DNA from: Methylaequor sp002691245
GTDB taxonomy: Bacteria; Pseudomonadota; Alphaproteobacteria; Methylaequorales; Methylaequoraceae
Direction: 5' to 3'
NCBI GenBank assembly: GCA_002691245.1
Contig: NZHH01000067.1
Location: forward strand, 1-10,471
Length of the DNA stretch: 10,471 bases
The notes beneath the pieces are model-generated. The model had not been told where the DNA came from. It did no database searches and saw only the letters and a list, made by a program, of their open reading frames with translations. This document shows positions 6,979-10,471 of the stretch, piece after piece (the first letter of the stretch is position 1; the number at the start of each line of letters is the position of its first letter). The translations under genes were made by a program, and so were the position numbers.

Positions 6979-6987
6979 TTGAGGTAT

Positions 6988-7482
6988 CTATTTATTATTA
7001 TCAATTTCTGATGTTTTTACTAAAAGTGCAGTATGCAAACCTGTGGCAGCTAACTTTCCAGAAGGTGAAAATAATCTTCCTTCTATTGAAACTATTTTCT
7101 TACCCAATTTGATTATTTTAGCAGTCCCAAGTACTTTTCCCTCTAATAATGGTCTATGAAATGTAGTGTGAATGTCAGTTGAACTTGGCAAATATTCGTC
7201 CTTAGTTAATATATTTACACTTATAGAAGTTATTTCGTCTATTGCACTCGTAATGATGCCTCCTTGGACAGTTTTGAAAGGATTTAAACATTGTTTTGAG
7301 AATTCGAGTTCAAATTTATATATGTCATTTTCAAAATTTAAAAATTTTGTCTTTAGTAACTTATGAGTTCCACCTGAATTAGCTCTTTTTAGTGATTTTT
7401 CTAAACTTTTATCTTCCACGTCAATTTCCTTTGATATATGCTTTATATAAGTATTGAAAATTGTAAAAAAAGTAGATGTCAT
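6988..7482 (-). CDS. PaaI-type hotdog-fold thioesterase
   Basis: A 164-residue cytoplasmic hotdog-fold protein of the PaaI/YdiI acyl-CoA thioesterase type. The active-site region NPFKTVQGGIITSAIDE (67-83) contains the conserved V-x-G-G turn and the acidic residue D82, normally the catalytic Asp/Glu region. HTTFHRPLLEGKVLGTAKI (105-123) and GKLAATGLHTALLV (142-155) are the matching late strands. It would hydrolyse an acyl-CoA, though the substrate cannot be inferred. It is the first gene of the minus-strand operon that ends with the photolyase-family gene. That may be chance co-transcription, because the other three genes overlap or abut while thioesterases are common passengers. It starts 25 bases from the divergent DUF1330 gene, so the promoters must overlap the other gene's 5' end. 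Confidence 0.85.
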   Translation of the reverse strand: MTSTFFTIFNTYIKHISKEIDVEDKSLEKSLKRANSGGTHKLLKTKFLNFENDIYKFELEFSKQCLNPFKTVQGGIITSAIDEITSISVNILTKDEYLPSSTDIHTTFHRPLLEGKVLGTAKIIKLGKKIVSIEGRLFSPSGKLAATGLHTALLVKTSEIDNNK

Positions 7483-7507
7483 AAATATATAAAATAGAGG
7501 AGGTTTT

Positions 7508-7798
7508 ATGCCTAAAGGTTATTTTTTAAGCGCCCACCGATCACCTGCGAATCCTGAGAAAAGACAAGCATATCTTGATCTTGCTGGACCTGCTATTTTA
7601 AAAGGTAATGGCAAAATATTAGCTAGCACTAATGAGGTAGATGCTCATGAAAATGGAGCTTCAGAACAAACTGTGCTAGTTGAATTTGAGAGCTTGGAAA
7701 AAGCAAAAGATTTTTATTATGGCTCTGAATATCAGCTAGCTTTGAAAGCCCTAGATGGTGGTGCCGATAGAGATATTAGGATTTTTGAAGGCAAATAA
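7508..7798 (+). CDS. DUF1330 domain protein
   Basis: A 96-residue protein of the DUF1330 family, which has a small dimeric ferredoxin-like alpha/beta barrel fold related to antibiotic-biosynthesis monooxygenases. The characteristic end is visible: EQTVLVEFESLEKAKDFYYGSEYQLA (53-78), then DRDIRIFEG (87-95). The N-terminal part, KGYFLSAHRSPANPEKRQAYLDLAGPAI, also fits. Most members have no assigned reaction. The ribosome site is the strongest in the window, AGAGGAGG at 7496-7503, 4 bases before ATG, suggesting good expression. It is a single-gene unit, divergent from the thioesterase and convergent with the oxidoreductase at 7819. No masked bases or frame problems. Confidence 0.9.
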   Translation: MPKGYFLSAHRSPANPEKRQAYLDLAGPAILKGNGKILASTNEVDAHENGASEQTVLVEFESLEKAKDFYYGSEYQLALKALDGGADRDIRIFEGK

Positions 7799-7818
7799 TT
7801 TAAAAAAATTTAAAGTAG

Positions 7819-8715
7819 CTACTTTTGATTTGTCATTCTATCATAAGTTTTAAATAAAGACTGGTTTCCATTTTTTCCTTCATTGTGAGCTCTTGATGCC
7901 AAATAAAGCGTTTGAACAAGAGATAAACCAGGTAATGGAACCCCACTCTCAAATGCTGCTTCACTAGCTAACCTTAAATCTTTTAGTTGCAAATCTATTC
8001 TAAACCCAGCTAGATCATTTTTATCTATTACTAGATTTCCTAAATTCTCTAACATCCAGGAATTAGCCGATCCTCCCATCAAGGTTTCTCTTAAAAGGTT
8101 TAAATTACCTCCTTTTGATTTACAAAGAGCAAAAGCTTCACACATAGCCTGTATATGAGAACCAACCATAATTTGGTTACACATTTTAAAGATTTGTCCC
8201 ATACCAGATTTACCTGCATAAATTACATTTTTTCCAAAACAATTTAGAATATTTATAGATTTTTTAAAGATATCTTTTTTCCCACCTACCATTATTGACA
8301 AGTTTGCATTCTGGGCTCCTTTAACACCTCCACTTACTGGGGCATCTAAAAACTCAACTTGCAGTTTTTGTAAAATTTTCCCTATTTCTATTGCGGATGA
8401 TGATGAAATTGTACTCATATCTATTACAGTTGTGCCAGGCTTTAAATAAGAATTAATTCCTGTACGATCGTTAAAAACACTTTCAACATCATTTGTATCT
8501 GGCAGAATTGATATTATAAAATTACTATTTGCAATACCCCTTAAATTATTAACAGATTTTATTTTGTCTTTCTCTAATCTTTTTGTAATCTTTGGATTAA
8601 TATCATATACCTTAACATCATAACCCTGCTTTACTAAATTTTTTAACATTGGCAAACCCATATTACCCGCGCCAACAAAGCCAATTGACTGATTAGTTTT
8701 ATCCTTACCCTTCAT
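7819..8715 (-). CDS. 3-hydroxyisobutyrate dehydrogenase-family NAD(P)-dependent oxidoreductase
   Basis: A 298-residue beta-hydroxyacid dehydrogenase, normal length for the family. The N-terminal Rossmann fold carries IGFVGAGNMG (11-20). DMSTIS (99-104) and DAPVSGGVKGAQ (124-135) form the substrate-binding blocks. K177 in GMGQIFKMCNQ (171-181) is the expected catalytic lysine, and LKDLRLA (244-250) marks the C-terminal helical domain. The family includes 3-hydroxyisobutyrate dehydrogenase, tartronate-semialdehyde reductase and related enzymes that oxidise or reduce beta-hydroxyacids in amino-acid and sugar-acid catabolism; which one this is cannot be decided here. It is a single-gene unit. Only a weak GAAAG-like ribosome site precedes the ATG, and a six-copy hexamer repeat lies ~52 bases upstream where its promoter should be. 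Confidence 0.92.
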   Translation of the reverse strand: MKGKDKTNQSIGFVGAGNMGLPMLKNLVKQGYDVKVYDINPKITKRLEKDKIKSVNNLRGIANSNFIISILPDTNDVESVFNDRTGINSYLKPGTTVIDMSTISSSSAIEIGKILQKLQVEFLDAPVSGGVKGAQNANLSIMVGGKKDIFKKSINILNCFGKNVIYAGKSGMGQIFKMCNQIMVGSHIQAMCEAFALCKSKGGNLNLLRETLMGGSANSWMLENLGNLVIDKNDLAGFRIDLQLKDLRLASEAAFESGVPLPGLSLVQTLYLASRAHNEGKNGNQSLFKTYDRMTNQK

Positions 8716-8766
8716 ATATTATTCTTTCAAAATTTGAGTTTAATTTTACAAACAAAAGTAAGTATT

Positions 8767-8802
8767 ACTTATACTTATACTTATACTTATACTTATACTT
8801 AT
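8767..8802. repeat. Six-copy ACTTAT tandem repeat (microsatellite)
   Basis: Six perfect head-to-tail copies of ACTTAT occupy 36 bases, preceded by a half-matching AGTATT. The tract lies between divergent genes, 51 bases upstream of the oxidoreductase start codon. Read on the plus strand it repeats TATACT, and on the minus strand TATAAG, both close to the TATAAT promoter box. Gain or loss of a unit would move flanking promoter parts by about half a helical turn. Confidence 0.95.
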
Positions 8803-8849
8803 AATTAAAATTAAATTTTAATCCAATTGAATTTTCAAAATTTTAGCAT

Positions 8850-8913
8850 ATTAATTATCAGTTAATTTTATCAATAATTTAATAGAAACTTAATTATTAA
8901 CATGATAATTAAT
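8850..8913. repeat. Long imperfect inverted repeat upstream of the winged-helix gene
   Basis: The left arm at 8850-8866 (ATTAATTATCAGTTAAT) pairs with the right arm at 8896-8913 over 17 base pairs, with a single unpaired A at 8902, around a 29-base centre. The outer 11 bases match perfectly. It sits 61 bases before the winged-helix start codon and contains TATCA and TGATA half-sites, so it may be an operator or a cruciform-forming site. It lacks GC pairs and a T-run, so it is not a typical terminator. Confidence 0.7.
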
Positions 8914-8960
8914 TTGACCTTGTAAAATTTGCCTGAAAATGTATCATTTTAAATTATCCT

Positions 8961-8967
8961 GGGGGGG
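8961..8967 (+). promoter_or_regulatory. G7 tract acting as ribosome binding site
   Basis: Seven consecutive G bases end 7 bases before ATG 8975. This is the correct distance for a ribosome site and decides the start of the winged-helix gene over the upstream ATG at 8939. A pure G tract is rare in this AT-rich sequence. Confidence 0.55.
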
Positions 8968-8974
8968 ATATTTT

Positions 8975-9271
8975 ATGAAAGAGACAAAACAGTCTTTATC
9001 TGAGCTCTGGGCTCTTCTAAGATATAAAGAGAAAAATTTAGGATTAGATGAATTATCTCTAACAGAACGTGATATTTTTCAAGAAATTTTACATTTTCAA
9101 GGTAAAGATACACATATTAGTCTTGGAAAAATTTTAAATAGTTCTCCACATCCGCGAGCAACCTTTTTCAGAAGCTTAAAAAAACTACGTAATAACAATT
9201 TTATTGAAGTCACAAAGTGTTCAAAAGATTCAAGAAAATCTTTTGTAACTGTTCTACCAAAATATAGATAA
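8975..9271 (+). CDS. Small winged-helix (MarR-like) transcriptional regulator
   Basis: A 98-residue protein that is essentially one winged-helix DNA-binding domain. LSLTERDIFQEILHFQ (27-42) forms the first helix, ISLGKILNSSPHPRATFFRSLKKLRNNNFIEV (48-79) forms the helix-turn-helix with recognition helix around PRATFFRSLKKL, and KCSKDSRKSFVTVL (81-94) forms the wing, like the D-R-x5-V pattern of MarR proteins. Flanking dimerisation helices of full MarR proteins are mostly absent, so it is short for that family. Start at ATG 8975 is favoured by the G7 tract; the ATG at 8939 would add 12 residues and overlaps a GTATCA half-site. No cognate ligand is visible. Adjacent palindromes upstream of this gene and of the porin suggest self-regulation and porin control. 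Confidence 0.7.
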   Translation: MKETKQSLSELWALLRYKEKNLGLDELSLTERDIFQEILHFQGKDTHISLGKILNSSPHPRATFFRSLKKLRNNNFIEVTKCSKDSRKSFVTVLPKYR

Positions 9272-9360
9272 TAATTCACGTTATCAAAAAGACTTATGCA
9301 AACATAAATTCCATTGTTGCCATAATTACTGTTGCAAAAATATCACGTGTATTGATAAAA

Positions 9361-9375
9361 GTATCATTTTGATAC
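9361..9375. promoter_or_regulatory. Palindrome GTATCA-N3-TGATAC, probable operator 1
   Basis: A perfect six-base inverted repeat with a 3-base spacer, GTATCATTTTGATAC. It overlaps further half-sites upstream, TATCA at 9341 and TGATA at 9353, which themselves form a looser palindrome. TATACT at 9380-9385 follows directly and could be a promoter box. The decamer GTATCATTTT also occurs at 8941-8950, near the winged-helix start. Confidence 0.65.
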
Positions 9376-9406
9376 TAATTATACTTTATAAAATTTTTTG
9401 TTTGTA

Positions 9407-9421
9407 GTATCAAATTGATAC
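9407..9421. promoter_or_regulatory. Palindrome GTATCA-N3-TGATAC, probable operator 2
   Basis: A second copy of the same six-base arms and 3-base spacing, GTATCAAATTGATAC, centred 46 bases from the first. TAATAT at 9423-9428 directly after it could be a promoter box. Identical arms with a different spacer are the pattern expected of a dimeric regulator's binding sites; the neighbouring winged-helix protein is the obvious candidate. Confidence 0.65.
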
Positions 9422-9451
9422 CTAATATTTTTGCGTATCCCCGCAATTTAC

Positions 9452-9493
9452 TTGGTAGGCGCCTTTCCTAACCAGTTAGGCGCCGATTTTTTT
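9452..9493 (+). terminator. Intrinsic terminator with overlapping alternative hairpin, in the porin leader
   Basis: GGCGCCT (9458-9464) pairs with AGGCGCC (9478-9484) around a 13-base loop and is followed, after GA, by seven T bases (9487-9493), a strong intrinsic terminator. It ends only 17 bases before the porin ribosome site. An alternative hairpin pairs TTGGTAGG (9452-9459) with CCTAACCAG (9467-9475), one A bulged, and would consume the first two G of the terminator stem. This may be an attenuator in the porin leader, the end of a small RNA started near 9390-9435, or simply the terminator of the upstream gene. Confidence 0.75.
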
Positions 9494-9522
9494 AAACCTA
9501 AACGATCTTTGAGGAGATTATT

Positions 9523-10471
9523 ATGAGAAAATTACTTTTAGGAACTACAGCTTTAGCTGCTGCTGCTGCTCTTTCAGCAAATGCTGCTTTAGCAGATGTT
9601 TCAATCGCTGGTATGCTTGAATGGTCATACGACTCAAGAAGTTCAAATGTAGCTGCTAACGATGGTACTTCATTTGGTCAAGATTCAGACATGCAAATCA
9701 CATTCACTGAAAAAACTGATAGTGGTTTAACAATAACTTATGCTAATGATATTGATACTGATGCTGGTACTCTTGGATTAGATGAATCTTCATTATCTAT
9801 TGAAGGTGGATTTGGTAAGATTGTATTGGGACAGGGTGATCCTGCTGCAGATTCTTACATTATTGATGAAAGTGACCTAATTGCTGAAGATCAGGCTCCA
9901 GGTGTTTCTTCAATGACAATTTCTACTAACTCAAGCCTTACAATGGAAGACGAAGAAAATAACAAAATTGCTTATCATCTTCCAGCAATGGGTGGACTAA
10001 CAGTAGGTGTTTCACAGACAGATGGTGGAAAAGCTTCAACATCTAGTGACACTGTTTCATATGGTGCTAACTACTCAATGGATGCAGGCGGTGCATCTGT
10101 AACTCTTGGTTACACAGCAGCTACTACTGAGAACACTACTCAGGATATTGACTCTGATAACATGGGTATAAAAGTTGTATCTGGCGATATGTCTATTATC
10201 GTGTCACAAAGCAGCTACGAAGCTGACGATGAAGATAGACAAAATATGGGTGCATCTATATCCTACGCATTACCAAATGGTATGAAAGTGGGTGCCTACA
10301 CATTTAAGTCAGAAGATGACTTGGATACTGGCGAAGAGTACGGCAGAAATGGTGTAGAGGTTCAGTACTCAATTGCATCTGGTCTAACAGCATATGTAAA
10401 CATCGATGACTACGACTATAAAGAAGGTACATCTGATGGTACAACTGCTGCACACATTAACGATTCTGGAA
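9523..10471 (+). CDS. Outer-membrane porin, 3' end beyond the window
   Basis: The first 316 codons of a Gram-negative trimeric-type porin; no stop is reached. A clear Sec signal peptide (MRKLLLGTTALAAAAALSAN and onward, cleavage expected after ALA at residue 24) precedes mature DVSIAGMLEWSYDS, the usual first beta strand of alphaproteobacterial porins. What follows is alternating beta-strand sequence with GGFGKIVLGQGD (~95-106), GGLTVGVSQTDGG and SISYALPNGMKVGAY, separated by Asp/Glu/Ser-rich loops. It forms a diffusion channel for small hydrophilic solutes. The ribosome site GAGGAG (9511-9516) is 6 bases from ATG. Codon choice (many GCT, GGT, ACT) and less extreme AT content differ from neighbouring genes, as expected for a highly expressed protein. 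The strongly acidic loops suit a marine cell and suggest cation preference. Confidence 0.92.
   Translation, partial: MRKLLLGTTALAAAAALSANAALADVSIAGMLEWSYDSRSSNVAANDGTSFGQDSDMQITFTEKTDSGLTITYANDIDTDAGTLGLDESSLSIEGGFGKIVLGQGDPAADSYIIDESDLIAEDQAPGVSSMTISTNSSLTMEDEENNKIAYHLPAMGGLTVGVSQTDGGKASTSSDTVSYGANYSMDAGGASVTLGYTAATTENTTQDIDSDNMGIKVVSGDMSIIVSQSSYEADDEDRQNMGASISYALPNGMKVGAYTFKSEDDLDTGEEYGRNGVEVQYSIASGLTAYVNIDDYDYKEGTSDGTTAAHINDSG

Noticed and set aside
6749..6982. Plus-strand open frame of 77 codons across the two small photolyase-linked genes.
   Set aside because: It is Phe/Ile-rich translation of the antisense strand; the minus strand holds the conserved DUF2256 and DUF2805 genes.
7812..7825. 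Perfect 14-base palindrome AAAGTAGCTACTTT at the convergent ends of the DUF1330 and oxidoreductase genes.
   Set aside because: It has no loop and is weak as RNA; the stop codon of the minus-strand gene lies inside it. It could be a poor bidirectional terminator, but the support is too thin to call.
8767..8802. Possibility that the hexamer repeat is a CRISPR or iteron array.
   Set aside because: The units are contiguous six-base copies without spacers and no cas or replication gene is present; it is a simple microsatellite.
8939..8974. Upstream ATG extending the winged-helix protein by 12 residues.
   Set aside because: There is no ribosome site before it, and the extension overlaps a GTATCA half-site and the G7 ribosome site.
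9097..9279. Minus-strand open frame opposite the winged-helix gene.
   Set aside because: The plus-strand frame has the domain and ribosome site; the antisense frame resembles no family.

Overview
The window looks like a very AT-rich, free-living marine alphaproteobacterium recovered from an environmental assembly (a metagenome or single cell). The reasons are the low GC throughout, tightly packed operons with ATGA overlaps and 3-26 base gaps, and the gene content: AtuA/DUF4387, AzlCD, a photolyase-cryptochrome, a PaaI-type thioesterase and an acidic Gram-negative porin. A low-GC SAR116-like or AEGEAN-169-like lineage would fit, but that is inference. Ns occur only between 1716 and 6350 and sit mostly at third codon positions. 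They look like masked strain polymorphism or a merge of two related contigs, not random sequencing error.

Layout. (1) 81-308, +: an alpha/beta-hydrolase remnant that lacks its catalytic middle and overlaps the next gene tail-to-tail. (2) 291-4373, all on the minus strand and read right to left: azlC, azlD, a MazG-like NTP pyrophosphohydrolase, a helix-turn-helix protein with a degenerate MT-A70-like C-terminus, an AtuA/DUF1446 protein and a DUF4387 partner. (3) 4465-5118, +: endonuclease III with an unusual cysteine cluster, ending 3 bases from the convergent photolyase. (4) 5122-7482, minus: a four-gene operon of PaaI-type thioesterase, a 47-residue DUF2256 Cys-rich protein, a DUF2805/TIGR03643 protein and a photolyase/cryptochrome-family flavoprotein. 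(5) 7508-7798, +: a DUF1330 protein, divergent from the thioesterase by 25 bases. (6) 7819-8715, minus: a 3-hydroxyisobutyrate-dehydrogenase-family oxidoreductase. (7) 8716-10471: a regulatory region with a hexamer microsatellite and a large inverted repeat, a small winged-helix regulator (8975-9271), paired GTATCA-N3-TGATAC palindromes, a strong intrinsic terminator placed just upstream of the ribosome binding site of the last gene, and the porin itself (9523 to the window end, incomplete).

How the parts may work together. The minus-strand block at 291-4373 reads as small-molecule export and catabolism (AzlCD, AtuA/DUF4387) plus nucleotide housekeeping. Endonuclease III and the photolyase operon are both DNA-repair or light-related. 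The right end is the most intriguing part. Repeated TATCA/TGATA half-sites lie both around the start of the winged-helix gene and in front of the porin, and the porin leader can be drawn as two mutually exclusive hairpins, one of them a terminator. This suggests a locally encoded regulator acting on an outer-membrane channel, with a second control at transcript elongation or a small RNA.
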